From positions 2,666,001 to 2,730,000 of the forward strand of contig CP103416.1 of the NCBI GenBank assembly GCA_024802545.1: DNA of 64,000 nt. The letters are read 5' to 3'. Made by a program: the position numbers and the translations under genes. The DNA comes from SAR92 clade bacterium H455 (GTDB lineage: Bacteria; Pseudomonadota; Gammaproteobacteria; Pseudomonadales; Porticoccaceae). The notes below the pieces were generated by a model that made no database searches, was not told the DNA's origin, and worked only from the letters and a program-made list of their open reading frames with translations. Below, in pieces: positions 39,773-48,743 of this stretch. How positions within the stretch are numbered: position 1 is the stretch's first letter; every line of letters starts with the position of its first letter.

Positions 39773-39802
39773 CTTTTGATCAACAATGATCAATATCAAA
39801 AG
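39773..39802. promoter_or_regulatory. FNR/Anr-like palindrome upstream of the Yip1 gene
   Basis: ATGATCAATATCAA (39786-39799) matches the FNR box TTGATNNNNATCAA at 9 of 10 fixed positions. It sits inside a larger inverted repeat, CTTTTGAT (39773-39780) with ATCAAAAG (39795-39802). It is about 155 bp upstream of the Yip1-family start, downstream of the cco cluster. No gene is seen in the rest of 39631-39834. Confidence 0.45.
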
Positions 39803-39834
39803 ACTCTCTCTAGGCTCATATAGTTAAAGTCACC

Positions 39835-40512
39835 TCAATGATGCCGATGTCCTGCCGACTGCTGCATCTGCCAAATCATCAATAGCCCCATAGCGATTAA
39901 ACAAAGGCCCATCAGTCTGCGCAGTGCGGGTGACTGCAGCCAGCGCGCCAATTGACTGGAAAACCAACCGGCGGCCAACATTGCGGGCAAGGTACCAAGG
40001 CCAAATGCCAGCATCGCCACAGCACCCATGATTGCAGAGTCACTCAGCAATGCTTGGCTCAGTGCACTGTAGACCAGACCGCAGGGCAGCCAACCCCAGA
40101 GCATGCCGGCGGCAACGGATTTGACTGAGCTATCCGGTTTTCCGAGACGCCATATCAACGGCTGGATCCGCTTCCAGACAATGTTCCCCAACTGCTCCAG
40201 ACGCGTCAATACTCGCCACCACCCAGCTATATAGAGGCCCATCAAAACAATTATGATTGCCGCCAAGGTTCGCAGCAGCGGAATCAATGCCTGATAGCGA
40301 TCTCCGGCCAGCCCTACCACCAGTCCCGCAGCAATAGCGCCAGCCATGCTATAGCTGAGCAGCCTACCGAAGTTATAACCGAGCAGTAACACCAGGTTGG
40401 GGCGATTGCTACCCAGTGCTGCAACTATGCCGCCGCACATACCTATGCAGTGGCCGGAACCAAACAGACCAACCATGAAAAGTGTGCCTAGTAGCGCGTA
40501 ATCAAAGGTCAT
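39835..40512 (-). CDS. SafE/TauE-like membrane protein of the cbb3 cluster
   Basis: Six- or seven-helix membrane protein, 225 residues, of the sulfite exporter TauE/SafE superfamily subgroup found with cco genes (UrvD/SCO1-like context). The N-terminal GSGHCIGMCGGIVAALG holds Cys and His residues suited to metal binding, and WGWLPCGLVYSAL is the second repeat. It is thought to help copper delivery to cbb3 oxidase in some bacteria. It overlaps ccoS by 4 bp. Confidence 0.85.
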   Translation of the reverse strand: MTFDYALLGTLFMVGLFGSGHCIGMCGGIVAALGSNRPNLVLLLGYNFGRLLSYSMAGAIAAGLVVGLAGDRYQALIPLLRTLAAIIIVLMGLYIAGWWRVLTRLEQLGNIVWKRIQPLIWRLGKPDSSVKSVAAGMLWGWLPCGLVYSALSQALLSDSAIMGAVAMLAFGLGTLPAMLAAGWFSSQLARWLQSPALRRLMGLCLIAMGLLMIWQMQQSAGHRHH

Positions 40513-40727
40513 AAAGGCTTGTCCCGCTTATTTTTCAGAGGCAAAATTTGTTCATCTGAGTCTTTTACCGAATCTTTGAACGAGAGGCCCTCCCGATCAA
40601 ATAGTATGCGCTCCCCTTCACTATCGAGATCATCGTATTGCCCAGATTTCACTGCCCAAAAAAACAGCTTTATAGCGATGGCGATAAAGACTAGGGAGAT
40701 AGGAATAAGCAAATACAAGCTTTCCAT
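40509..40727 (-). CDS. ccoS: cbb3 oxidase assembly protein CcoS
   Basis: Small protein (72 residues) with one N-terminal helix (MESLYLLIPISLVFIAIAI) followed by the family's FFWAVKSGQYDDLDSEGERIL. CcoS is needed for cofactor insertion into cbb3 oxidase. I chose the ATG at 40727; the upstream frame extension overlaps ccoI and lacks family similarity. The C-terminal tail is charged and variable. Confidence 0.92.
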   Translation of the reverse strand: MESLYLLIPISLVFIAIAIKLFFWAVKSGQYDDLDSEGERILFDREGLSFKDSVKDSDEQILPLKNKRDKPL

Positions 40728-40740
40728 TACAAGCGTTCCA

Positions 40741-43233
40741 TTATTTAAGCTTGGCTCCGCTGGCCAAGCGCAGAGCATTTAGCATTACCAATAGCGAGCT
40801 ACCAGACATACCAATAGCCGCGGCCCAAGGTGGCACATAGCCCGCTGCTGCTAAGGGCAGTGCAACTAAGTTATAGCCGATGGCCCAGAGAATATTTTGC
40901 TTAATAATGCGCCGAGTTTGAGTTGCCGTGACTATGGCCTCTGGCAACGCCCTGAGATCCCCGCTGAGCAAGGTTACATCAGCATGGATCTGGGATAGAT
41001 CACTGGCTTGCCCAAGGGCCACAGAGACATCTGCAGTTTGCAGAACAGGCACGTCATTAATTCCATCACCAACCATTAGTACGCGTTTGCCGCGCTGCTG
41101 GAGATCGCGAACGGCGGCGAATTTTTGTTGCGGCTGCAGTGACAACTGGTATTCATTGAGTCCGAGAGGTTCAATAATCTGCGCCGCACCTGGAGATGGA
41201 TCTCCAGATAAAAGCGACACTTTCAGTCCGCGCTCACGTAACTGATTCACCGCTTCCACTGCCGTTGGTCGCAGCTGGTCGGAAAAGCAGAGAGTCCCGA
41301 GCCATTCGCCACTCCGCGCTAGAGCCACCTCAATGCATTGGCTGTGAAGGTTCTCAGAGTGGTTCAGGGTCCGCCCCTTGAGCCCTGCCATGTCGCGTAC
41401 CCAAGCAGGGCTGCCAAGATAAAAAGTCTCAGAGCCTATCTTGCCGCTAACACCTGAGCCGGTAATAAATTGTTGGTCTTCTGCAGTTACCGCCATGGTG
41501 TTCTCGCGAAGGTCATTATTTTGCAGTGCTATGGCGATGGGGTGCTGGCTGCCACGCTCCAGGGAGGCTGCCCAAGCAACTATTTGCTGTTTCGAGATCG
41601 CAGCACTGGCGCCCCGGGTGTCCACAGAGACAAGCTTTAAATCTCCCTCTGTCAAAGTGCCGGTCTTATCAAAGACCACATGATCAACCGCTGCCAAAGC
41701 TTCCAGTACATGCATACGATTTATTAAAAACCCCCGAGCACGCAGAATATTACTGGCTACGGTGAGCGCCGTGGGGGTTGCCAAAGACAGGGCGCAGGGA
41801 CAGGTGACAACCAGTACTGACAGCGTTATCCACAGTGCGCGATCAGGCTCATGAAGCCACCAGTAAATGGCCACGGCTGTTGTAATTAGCAGTAACGTAG
41901 CAATAAAGTAACCGGCGATTCGATCGGCGAGCATAGCCCACTGCGGTTTATCCAGCGCCGCTCGCTCGGCCAGTTTAACAATCGAGGAGAGGCAGGTAGT
42001 CTCGCCAGTGGCACTGACTTTTATCAAAAGTGGATTGGCACCATTGACGGTTCCTCCATAGACAGTTTGCCCAGCCTGTTTGGTTAGTGGTTTGGATTCG
42101 CCGGTTAACAGCGCTTCGCTGACCTGACTGGTACCCTGTTCAATTATGCCGTCACAGGGAATTATTTGACCGGCATTAACCCGAATAAAGTCTCCGGCCG
42201 AGAGCATTTTAATTGGCACTTGCATATCTGCTTTAGATTCAGAGAAATCCTCTTGGTGAAAAACCTGAGTCGCCACTGGAGGCAACAGCGTGCCGCGATT
42301 TAATAACAGCAAATTCTTATCCCGAAGACGCTGCTCAGTAAAACGACCGAGCAATAAAAAGAAACTGAACATAGTGATAGAGTCGAAATACACCTCTCCA
42401 CCACCGCGCAGAGTGGCCCAGAGGCTGGCGCCATAGGCCAGGGCGATGGCCAGAGCCACAGGTACGTCCATCACTAGATGGCGCATTTTTAAGTTGCGCC
42501 AGGCACTAGTGAAAAATGGCTGGGCGGAATAGAACACCACCGGCGTGACAAACAGCACACTGACCAGGCGCAATAGATTTTGCCATTCGTCCTGCATACC
42601 TTGAAAGGATCCGGCGTACAACGCGATGGCGACCATGCCGGTCTGCATCATCGCCAAGCCGGCAACCCCAAGGCGCAGTAATAGCGTTCTGGACTCATCT
42701 GTTTCAGGGGATTGCGTGCTGCCGTGGGACATGGGGCTGGCGTCATAGCCAATCTGCTTAATCGCGCGCAGAATCTGGCTGAGGCGAATAGTTCCTGCGG
42801 TCCAGATAATTTCTCCGCGACTAGTGGTGCCATTAATGGCGATACGGTCTATGCCCGGCAGTTTCCCGAGGTGTTGTTCAATCAACCAAGTGCAGGCGGC
42901 GCAGGTTATGTTACCTATATAGAGCCTAACACTAAGCAGTCCCTGATCCATTTGACTGACAAAATCACGCTGTATTTCTTCAAGGTCCCAGTCTGAATAG
43001 GGATTTTTTTGGGCTGCTGAATGATTATTTTCGCCAACTTGGACACTGGGCGCTGAACGAAATTTATAGAAACTTTGCAGGCCATTTTCAAAAATGGTCG
43101 CGGCCACTGCGGCGCAACCTGGACAGCACATGGCGCGACGGATACCTTGTATAACCAGACTAAAATCACCATGCTGAGGCACTTCAAGGCCGCAGTGATA
43201 GCAGGACTGATTGGCCGGCGCACTTATAGTCAC
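40741..43233 (-). CDS. ccoI: Copper-transporting P-type ATPase CcoI
   Basis: P1B-type ATPase that supplies copper to cbb3 oxidase, 830 residues. N-terminal metal-binding part with CYHCG and CCPGCAAV, then an HMA domain with CAACTWLIEQH. The copper-translocating CPC lies in VVTCPCALSLATPTAL. DKTGTLTEG carries the phosphorylated Asp, and MVGDGINDVP is the hinge motif. It overlaps ccoH by 4 bp, indicating coupled translation. Confidence 0.96.
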   Translation of the reverse strand: MTISAPANQSCYHCGLEVPQHGDFSLVIQGIRRAMCCPGCAAVAATIFENGLQSFYKFRSAPSVQVGENNHSAAQKNPYSDWDLEEIQRDFVSQMDQGLLSVRLYIGNITCAACTWLIEQHLGKLPGIDRIAINGTTSRGEIIWTAGTIRLSQILRAIKQIGYDASPMSHGSTQSPETDESRTLLLRLGVAGLAMMQTGMVAIALYAGSFQGMQDEWQNLLRLVSVLFVTPVVFYSAQPFFTSAWRNLKMRHLVMDVPVALAIALAYGASLWATLRGGGEVYFDSITMFSFFLLLGRFTEQRLRDKNLLLLNRGTLLPPVATQVFHQEDFSESKADMQVPIKMLSAGDFIRVNAGQIIPCDGIIEQGTSQVSEALLTGESKPLTKQAGQTVYGGTVNGANPLLIKVSATGETTCLSSIVKLAERAALDKPQWAMLADRIAGYFIATLLLITTAVAIYWWLHEPDRALWITLSVLVVTCPCALSLATPTALTVASNILRARGFLINRMHVLEALAAVDHVVFDKTGTLTEGDLKLVSVDTRGASAAISKQQIVAWAASLERGSQHPIAIALQNNDLRENTMAVTAEDQQFITGSGVSGKIGSETFYLGSPAWVRDMAGLKGRTLNHSENLHSQCIEVALARSGEWLGTLCFSDQLRPTAVEAVNQLRERGLKVSLLSGDPSPGAAQIIEPLGLNEYQLSLQPQQKFAAVRDLQQRGKRVLMVGDGINDVPVLQTADVSVALGQASDLSQIHADVTLLSGDLRALPEAIVTATQTRRIIKQNILWAIGYNLVALPLAAAGYVPPWAAAIGMSGSSLLVMLNALRLASGAKLK

Positions 43234-43850
43234 TTTAGACTCGGGGCTTTTTCTGCGCTAAGAGCTTTTTCTCGACTAAGGACTTTTTTTGGGCCAACGG
43301 CTTTTGATTCGCTCAGGGCCTTTAACGCGCTCACGGCTATTCCATCCCCATCGTGGAAATTAATTTTGCCATTTAGGCGCCAGCTTTTATCTGTTGGCTG
43401 CAGGCGTAAATAATAGCTGTGCTGATATTGTTGGGTTAGTTGGGCGGCGTATTGCCCAGCTTCAATTTGCCTTAGATCTAGGGTTTGATCCAGAGATTGA
43501 CTACCGGGGTGCAGCAACAATAGGCTTAAGCGTTCCGGATAGCTGGCTAATTGTGAAAGGCTGACGGCCACATAGGCAGTCTCTGTGTCGCCAAAGGGCT
43601 GAAATACAATCTCTGCTGCAATATTTAGCTGTGTAGCCAGGCGATCTTGATCTAGAGACCGATTAATCGCCAAGCCCTGCTTATAATACTGATCGTCGAC
43701 CATGCTGTGAGGGTATTTCAGTGCTATATGGAGCATATTAAAACCCGCAATAACCACGCAAAGGGGCAGCGCAATCAAGAACCAAGGCCAGAATTGGCGG
43801 TACCAGGGAGGCTGCTCCTGCAGTCTATTGCCAGTCGGGGGATAATCCAT
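43230..43850 (-). CDS. ccoH: CcoH/FixH-type assembly protein with a repeat tail
   Basis: Membrane protein needed for stability of the assembling cbb3 oxidase. It has one helix (about residues 20-43, PWFLIALPLCVVIAGFNML), then a periplasmic beta domain with VDDQYYKQGLAINRSLDQD, the FixH hallmark. At 206 residues it is longer than usual: the last ~35 residues are five degenerate hexapeptides of the form xEKALS. It is preceded by ccoG (9-bp gap) and overlaps ccoI. Confidence 0.9.
   Translation of the reverse strand: MDYPPTGNRLQEQPPWYRQFWPWFLIALPLCVVIAGFNMLHIALKYPHSMVDDQYYKQGLAINRSLDQDRLATQLNIAAEIVFQPFGDTETAYVAVSLSQLASYPERLSLLLLHPGSQSLDQTLDLRQIEAGQYAAQLTQQYQHSYYLRLQPTDKSWRLNGKINFHDGDGIAVSALKALSESKAVGPKKVLSREKALSAEKAPSLK
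43247..43336 (-). repeat. Five tandem 18-bp repeats in the 3' end of ccoH
   Basis: Units start at 43247, 43265, 43283, 43301 and 43319, for example CTTTTTCTGCGCTAAGAG and CTTTTTCTCGACTAAGGA on the plus strand. They encode hexapeptides close to REKALS. The first two are the most alike and the others are progressively diverged. Confidence 0.8.
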
Positions 43851-43859
43851 AGGGCTACC

Positions 43860-45311
43860 TCAATCTCTATTTTTAAGCGGCGCGATAAAGCGACTTATTT
43901 CACTATTCTGCAGTGCCGGTTCAGTTGTGGCGGTAACAACAAATTCGACTTCCCTATTGGTCTCTGTAATCTGATCTATGGGCAGCAATAGGCGCACTAA
44001 CATCTCCACCGCCTCCCCTTCGGCCACGCCGACCTCGGATTGACCGCGATAGATCAACTCTTGGTCACTGGTAATACTTATGCTGTACTGATGATCTCGC
44101 TGGTCCATATTGTTGATTTTTAACTTATAGCTATTTTCCACAAAGCCCCCTTCGGTCACTCTATAGAGCATATTGCGATCGCGAACTACGTCGATCTCTA
44201 GGGCTACCCGAGAGCCGATCTCATAGACAAAGACCGAGCACATCAAAACCAGCACCGCAAAATAGGCAAGTAAGCGCGGGCGCAGCAGTCGAAATCTGGT
44301 GCCTTTTTCAAGACTGTTTTCGGTGGTGAAACTAATTAACCCAGTGGGATAGTGCATCTTATCCATTACTGTATTGCAGGCATCTATGCAGAGACCACAG
44401 CTAATACATTCATATTGCAGGCCATCGCGGATATCTATGCCGGTGGGACAGACTTGAACACAGAGAGTGCAATCGACACAGTCTCCCAAACCCAGTTGCC
44501 TTGGATCCTGGTTTATTTTTCGTGAACCGCGCTGCTCTCCCCGGGCCTTGTCATAGGAGACGATCAGGGTATCTGAGTCAAACATCACGGATTGAAAGCG
44601 TGCGTAGGGGCAGACATAGAGACAGATCTGTTCACGCATCAGCCCAGCATTAGCCCAAGTCAGGGCAGTAAAAAGCAACAGCCAAAATAGTGCTGCACCG
44701 CCAATAGTGAGTTGCAACAGGTCCGGCACTAGCTCGCGGATAGGATTGAAGTAACCGACAAAGGTCAGTCCCGTAGCTAGAGAAATAAGCAGCCAGCAGA
44801 GTTGCACTGCACTCTTGCGGGCGAGCTTATTGACTGACCAGGGCTGGGCGTCCAACTTGATGCGCTTGTTGCGATCTCCTTCAAACCACTCTTCGACGGC
44901 AATAAAAATACTGGTCCAGACGGTTTGCGGGCAGGAGAATCCGCACCAGACACGGCCGGCAAGATTGGTAATGGTGAACAGCCCAAAGGCTGAAATAATC
45001 AGCAGCGCAGCCAGAAAAGGCAGATCTTGGGGCCAGAGGGTCAGCCAAAAAATATGAAACTTACGCTCCGCCAAGTCAAACCAAACCGCTTGGCGGCCGT
45101 CTATGTTCAGCCAGGGAATAAGAAAGTAACTGGCGAGCATTGGGATCCAGGTCCAGCGCCTGAGGCTGCGGTAAAAGCCCTCGAGACTGCGAGTGTAGAT
45201 TTTGTCTGCGGTTTGGTAGAGATTGAGTACATGGATGGCTTCATTGGCTGGTGCCGCCTGCGGCTTCGCACTCTCAGGTTGAGATGGCAAAGACGAAGGC
45301 ATTTTATCCAT
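43860..45311 (-). CDS. ccoG: cbb3 oxidase accessory protein CcoG (copper reductase)
   Basis: Polyferredoxin membrane protein, 483 residues, that reduces Cu(II) for cbb3 oxidase assembly in studied members. Hydrophobic helices are spread over the first 370 residues. WCGFSCPQTVW and two [4Fe-4S] motifs CVDCTLCVQVCPTG and CISCGLCIDACNTV are visible, and the C-terminus is an Ig-like FixG domain. It sits between ccoP and ccoH. Confidence 0.95.
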   Translation of the reverse strand: MDKMPSSLPSQPESAKPQAAPANEAIHVLNLYQTADKIYTRSLEGFYRSLRRWTWIPMLASYFLIPWLNIDGRQAVWFDLAERKFHIFWLTLWPQDLPFLAALLIISAFGLFTITNLAGRVWCGFSCPQTVWTSIFIAVEEWFEGDRNKRIKLDAQPWSVNKLARKSAVQLCWLLISLATGLTFVGYFNPIRELVPDLLQLTIGGAALFWLLLFTALTWANAGLMREQICLYVCPYARFQSVMFDSDTLIVSYDKARGEQRGSRKINQDPRQLGLGDCVDCTLCVQVCPTGIDIRDGLQYECISCGLCIDACNTVMDKMHYPTGLISFTTENSLEKGTRFRLLRPRLLAYFAVLVLMCSVFVYEIGSRVALEIDVVRDRNMLYRVTEGGFVENSYKLKINNMDQRDHQYSISITSDQELIYRGQSEVGVAEGEAVEMLVRLLLPIDQITETNREVEFVVTATTEPALQNSEISRFIAPLKNRD

Positions 45312-45322
45312 AGGGCTAACTC

Positions 45323-46243
45323 TTAGGGCTGCTGATTAGTCTGAGACAGGCTGTAAACATAGGCACTGATAAGGTGGATTTTCTCCGCACGCAGTTTTTC
45401 CCCATGGTTTGGCATAGCACCGTTGCGACCATTTCTAATACTGTGGCGGATATTTTCCAACAAACTGGTATCAGCTTGATTGTAGAGCCAGATATTATCT
45501 TTTAGATTGGGCGCACCTAGGGCCTGCATACCGCCGCCGTCTCGGCCGTGGCAACTGACACAAAACATTTGGTACTGGCTGGCACCGCGCGCGGCGCGCT
45601 GCATATCAAAGGGCAATCCACTGAGGCTCATAACAAAGTCGGCCACATCCTCGACGCCGCGATCGCCCAAAGCCGCACCCCAAGCTGGCATGACTCCCTG
45701 TCGACCCTGGGTTATGGAGTGAATAATGGCCTCGGCAGAACCACCGTAGAGCCAGTCGCTATCACTGAGATCAGGAAATCCGTTGGCGCCAACTCCACCT
45801 ATACCATGGCACAGTGAGCAATTATTATTAAACAGGCGACGCCCCATTCGCAGTGCTGCGGGGTCGGCGGCCAAATCATCAATCGCGGTGGCTGCATAAA
45901 TTTCGTACTGTTCGTCGAGTACACGGTTGGCGCTATCCACTCGCTCTTGCCACTGACTCTCCTGAGTCCAACCAAGCAAACCTTTGTAGTTTCCCAGACC
46001 AGGGTAGAGCAGAAGATAGACTAGAGAAAACACAGCGCTGGCAATAAACATCCAGAACCACCAGGCCGGCAGTGGGTTGTCATACTCTTCAATGCCATCG
46101 TAGGCATGGCCAGTTTTCGGGATTTCACCCTCAGCCAAATCACCTTTAACTTCGGTTTTGCGGTTGGCCATCAACAACCAGACGCTGCCCAATATAACGA
46201 CGAAGGTTATTACACTGATCCAGATACTCCAAAAATCACTCAT
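45323..46243 (-). CDS. ccoP: cbb3 oxidase diheme subunit CcoP
   Basis: Diheme cytochrome c subunit, 306 residues. N-terminal helices (MSDFWSIWISVITFVVILGS, plus a second near residues 62-82) are followed by two c-type heme sites, CSLCHG and CVSCHG, with downstream Met ligands. It takes electrons from soluble cytochrome c. I chose the ATG at 46243 because AGGGAAG lies upstream and the extension is not CcoP-like. It overlaps ccoQ by 8 bp. Confidence 0.96.
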   Translation of the reverse strand: MSDFWSIWISVITFVVILGSVWLLMANRKTEVKGDLAEGEIPKTGHAYDGIEEYDNPLPAWWFWMFIASAVFSLVYLLLYPGLGNYKGLLGWTQESQWQERVDSANRVLDEQYEIYAATAIDDLAADPAALRMGRRLFNNNCSLCHGIGGVGANGFPDLSDSDWLYGGSAEAIIHSITQGRQGVMPAWGAALGDRGVEDVADFVMSLSGLPFDMQRAARGASQYQMFCVSCHGRDGGGMQALGAPNLKDNIWLYNQADTSLLENIRHSIRNGRNGAMPNHGEKLRAEKIHLISAYVYSLSQTNQQP

Positions 46244-46460
46244 GGTTTTGTCTTCCCTGATCCTCTTGGCTGTTTTTAATCTTGTTAGTTCCTGAGTTCC
46301 TAACGTCCGAACTATCAGCACCTAAATCATTCATAAACGGCAGCTGTGCAGCTTCGTCAAAGCGCTGTTTGTTTTTTGAACTCCAAGCCCAGACACAGAC
46401 CCCAATGAACGCGGCCATGGCCAAGACAGTGCCTATTCCCTGCAAGATTCCTGTATTCAT
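46236..46460 (-). CDS. ccoQ: cbb3 oxidase small subunit CcoQ
   Basis: Single-helix subunit of 74 residues that stabilises the oxidase. GIGTVLAMAAFIGVCVWAWS is the membrane segment, followed by the typical short RFDEAAQLPF motif and a longer-than-usual polar tail (Ser/Asp/Asn-rich). It lies 6 bp after ccoO and overlaps ccoP. Confidence 0.92.
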   Translation of the reverse strand: MNTGILQGIGTVLAMAAFIGVCVWAWSSKNKQRFDEAAQLPFMNDLGADSSDVRNSGTNKIKNSQEDQGRQNHE

Positions 46461-46466
46461 ATGTCC

Positions 46467-47081
46467 TCAGCGCTTCTTCTGGATCAATGTACCCAGCTGT
46501 TGCAGATAAACAATCAGTGCATCCATTTCGCTGTAGCCGCTCACATCTGCTTCAGCTTCTTCAATATCCTTGTCCGTATAGGGAACGCCGACACTGCGTA
46601 GGGCGCGCATTTTGGCGGCGGTATCGGAACCATCCAGCTGATTATCAAACAGCCACGGGAAGGCTGGCATATTGGATACAGGCACCACATCGCGAGGATT
46701 ATTCAGATGTACTCGATGCCAGTCGTCGCTGTAGCGCTGGCCTACCCGAGCTAAGTCTGGCCCGGTGCGTTTTGAACCCCATAGGAACGGGTGCTCATAA
46801 ACCTGCTCGCCGGCAACACTGTAGTGACCATAGCGTTCGGTCTCAGAGCGAAACGGCCGAATCATTTGCGTGTGGCAAACATGGCAGCCTTCGCGAATAT
46901 AGATATCACGCCCCTCTAGGGCAAGAGCCGGCAGCGGCATCAACCCATCGATGGGTTCATTGGTATCAGTGGAAAAAAACAGCGGCACTATTTGTGCGAG
47001 ACCACCAAAACTAATCGCCACAATAATCAACACAATCATCAGGCCAATGTTTTTCTCAATAATTGAATGTTTACTAGGCAT
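46467..47081 (-). CDS. ccoO: cbb3 oxidase monoheme subunit CcoO
   Basis: Membrane-anchored monoheme cytochrome c, 204 residues from the ATG at 47081, which has AAGGAG six to seven bases upstream. The N-terminal helix (about residues 12-32) is followed by the heme site CHVCHTQM and by GPDLARVG and [12 protein letters not shown] with the Met ligand. Its start overlaps the ccoN stop by 8 bp. Confidence 0.96.
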   Translation of the reverse strand: MPSKHSIIEKNIGLMIVLIIVAISFGGLAQIVPLFFSTDTNEPIDGLMPLPALALEGRDIYIREGCHVCHTQMIRPFRSETERYGHYSVAGEQVYEHPFLWGSKRTGPDLARVGQRYSDDWHRVHLNNPRDVVPVSNMPAFPWLFDNQLDGSDTAAKMRALRSVGVPYTDKDIEEAEADVSGYSEMDALIVYLQQLGTLIQKKR

Positions 47082-48510
47082 GCGCCGCTCCTTCAATATT
47101 CTGCGCCTGGGGCTGCTTATCTCCGATGGTTTTCCAAACGTTATAGGCCATCAGCAACATGCCGGTAAAAAATATTGCGCCGCCAATAAAACGTACAAAA
47201 TAACCAGGGTAACTGGCCTCCACCGACTCGACAAAACTGTAGGTCAGGCTGCCATCACTATTAAAGGCTCGCCACATCAAACCCTGGGCAATGCCATTGA
47301 CCCACATCGAGGCGATATAGAGCACAGTACCTATAGTCGACATCCAAAAGTGCACATTGATTAGGTTTTCGCTGAACATTTTTTTCTTGCCGTAAAGGCG
47401 CGGAAATAAATGATAGAGGCAACCAATCGAGATCATCGCCACCCAACCCAGAGCGCCAGAGTGCACATGACCAATAGTCCAGTCGGTATTGTGGGACAGA
47501 GCATTTACCGTCTTAATCGCCATCATCGGTCCCTCGAAGGTCGACATGCCGTAAAAAGAAAGAGACACCACTAGAAACCTAAGAGTCGGATCAGTGCGCA
47601 ACTTATGCCAGGCACCGGACAGCGTCATCATGCCGTTGATCATGCCGCCCCAGGAAGGTGCCAAGAGCAGGATCGACATCACCATACCAAGACTCTGAGC
47701 CCAGTCCGGCAGGGTCGAATAGTGTAGATGATGGGGGCCAGCCCAAATATAGATCGCAATCAGCGCCCAGAAATGAACGATCGATAGTCGATAGGAATAG
47801 ACCGGCCGCTCCGCTTGCTTGGGCACAAAGTAATACATCATGCCAAGGAATCCTGCAGTCAAAAAGAAGCCCACCGCATTGTGCCCATACCACCACTGGA
47901 CCATGGCATCGATGGTGCCTGGAAAGATGGAATAGGACTTAAACCAACTGACGGGCACCGCCAAACTATTAACTATATGCAGCACTGCCACGGCAATAAT
48001 AAAGGCGCCGAAGAACCAGTTAGCGACATAGATATGCTTTACTCGGCGCTTAACAATGGTGCCGAAAAAGACCATTGCGTAACAGACCCAGACCAGCGTA
48101 ATCAAAACATCGATAGGCCACTCAAGCTCGGCGTACTCTTTGGATGAAGTCAGACCCAAAGGTAAGGTAATCGCCGCCGCCACAATCACCAGCTGCCATC
48201 CCCAAAAGTGAAAGGCAGCCAATCGATCCGAGATCAGGGCAGCCTGAGAGGTGCGTTGCACCACGTAATAACTTGAGGCGAACAGTGCGCAGCCACCAAA
48301 GGCGAAGATCACTGCATTGGTGTGCAGAGGCCGCAGGCGTCCAAAGTGAAACCAGGGGCCAAAATTGAGTTCCGGCCAGACCAGCTGTGCTGCTATAACA
48401 ACGCCAACCAACATGCCAACAATTCCCCAGACCACTGTCATGATGGCGAATTGTTTGACGACTTTGTTGTTGTATTGTGGCAGAACACCGGAGGAGTTTT
48501 GATTACTCAT
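47074..48510 (-). CDS. ccoN: cbb3 oxidase catalytic subunit CcoN
   Basis: Heme-copper oxidase subunit I of the C family, 478 residues and 12 helices. It reduces O2 at a heme b3-CuB centre with high oxygen affinity. [12 protein letters not shown] carries a low-spin heme ligand, [20 protein letters not shown] the CuB His and active-site Tyr region, and GPHHLHYS two CuB His residues. It leads the operon. A terminator and an FNR-like palindrome lie between it and argG. Confidence 0.97.
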   Translation of the reverse strand: MSNQNSSGVLPQYNNKVVKQFAIMTVVWGIVGMLVGVVIAAQLVWPELNFGPWFHFGRLRPLHTNAVIFAFGGCALFASSYYVVQRTSQAALISDRLAAFHFWGWQLVIVAAAITLPLGLTSSKEYAELEWPIDVLITLVWVCYAMVFFGTIVKRRVKHIYVANWFFGAFIIAVAVLHIVNSLAVPVSWFKSYSIFPGTIDAMVQWWYGHNAVGFFLTAGFLGMMYYFVPKQAERPVYSYRLSIVHFWALIAIYIWAGPHHLHYSTLPDWAQSLGMVMSILLLAPSWGGMINGMMTLSGAWHKLRTDPTLRFLVVSLSFYGMSTFEGPMMAIKTVNALSHNTDWTIGHVHSGALGWVAMISIGCLYHLFPRLYGKKKMFSENLINVHFWMSTIGTVLYIASMWVNGIAQGLMWRAFNSDGSLTYSFVESVEASYPGYFVRFIGGAIFFTGMLLMAYNVWKTIGDKQPQAQNIEGAAHA

Positions 48511-48655
48511 ACTGCTTCCCTGAGACTTAGCATTATTGAATTATGGATAAGCGCCACAAGGGGGAGCCTAAAGCGCAAGTACGCTAAAAGCATAGACAGT
48601 TTTTTATGACCTGCGTCGGCACAGAGGGTCTTGTTATTAGGGGTTTTTAATCGCT

Positions 48656-48670
48656 TTGATTTGGATCAAA
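48656..48670. promoter_or_regulatory. FNR/Anr-like palindrome upstream of ccoN
   Basis: TTTGAT and ATCAAA are exact inverses separated by TGG, centred about 153 bp before the ccoN start. The canonical FNR box has a 4-base gap between TTGAT and ATCAA; here the gap is 3, so binding would be unusual. The position directly after the argG terminator suits a cco promoter. Confidence 0.5.
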
Positions 48671-48674
48671 AGCA

Positions 48675-48712
48675 AAAAATCTCTGCCACCAAAATAGGCG
48701 ACAGAGATTTTT
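48675..48712 (-). terminator. Terminator after argG
   Basis: AAAAATCTCTG (48675-48685) and CAGAGATTTTT (48702-48712) form a perfect 11-bp stem with a 16-base loop. On the minus strand the stem ends in T residues. It lies about 30 bp beyond the argG stop and should isolate argG from ccoN. Confidence 0.85.
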
Positions 48713-48743
48713 AGGATGGTGCTACAACAACTCTAATTAGACA

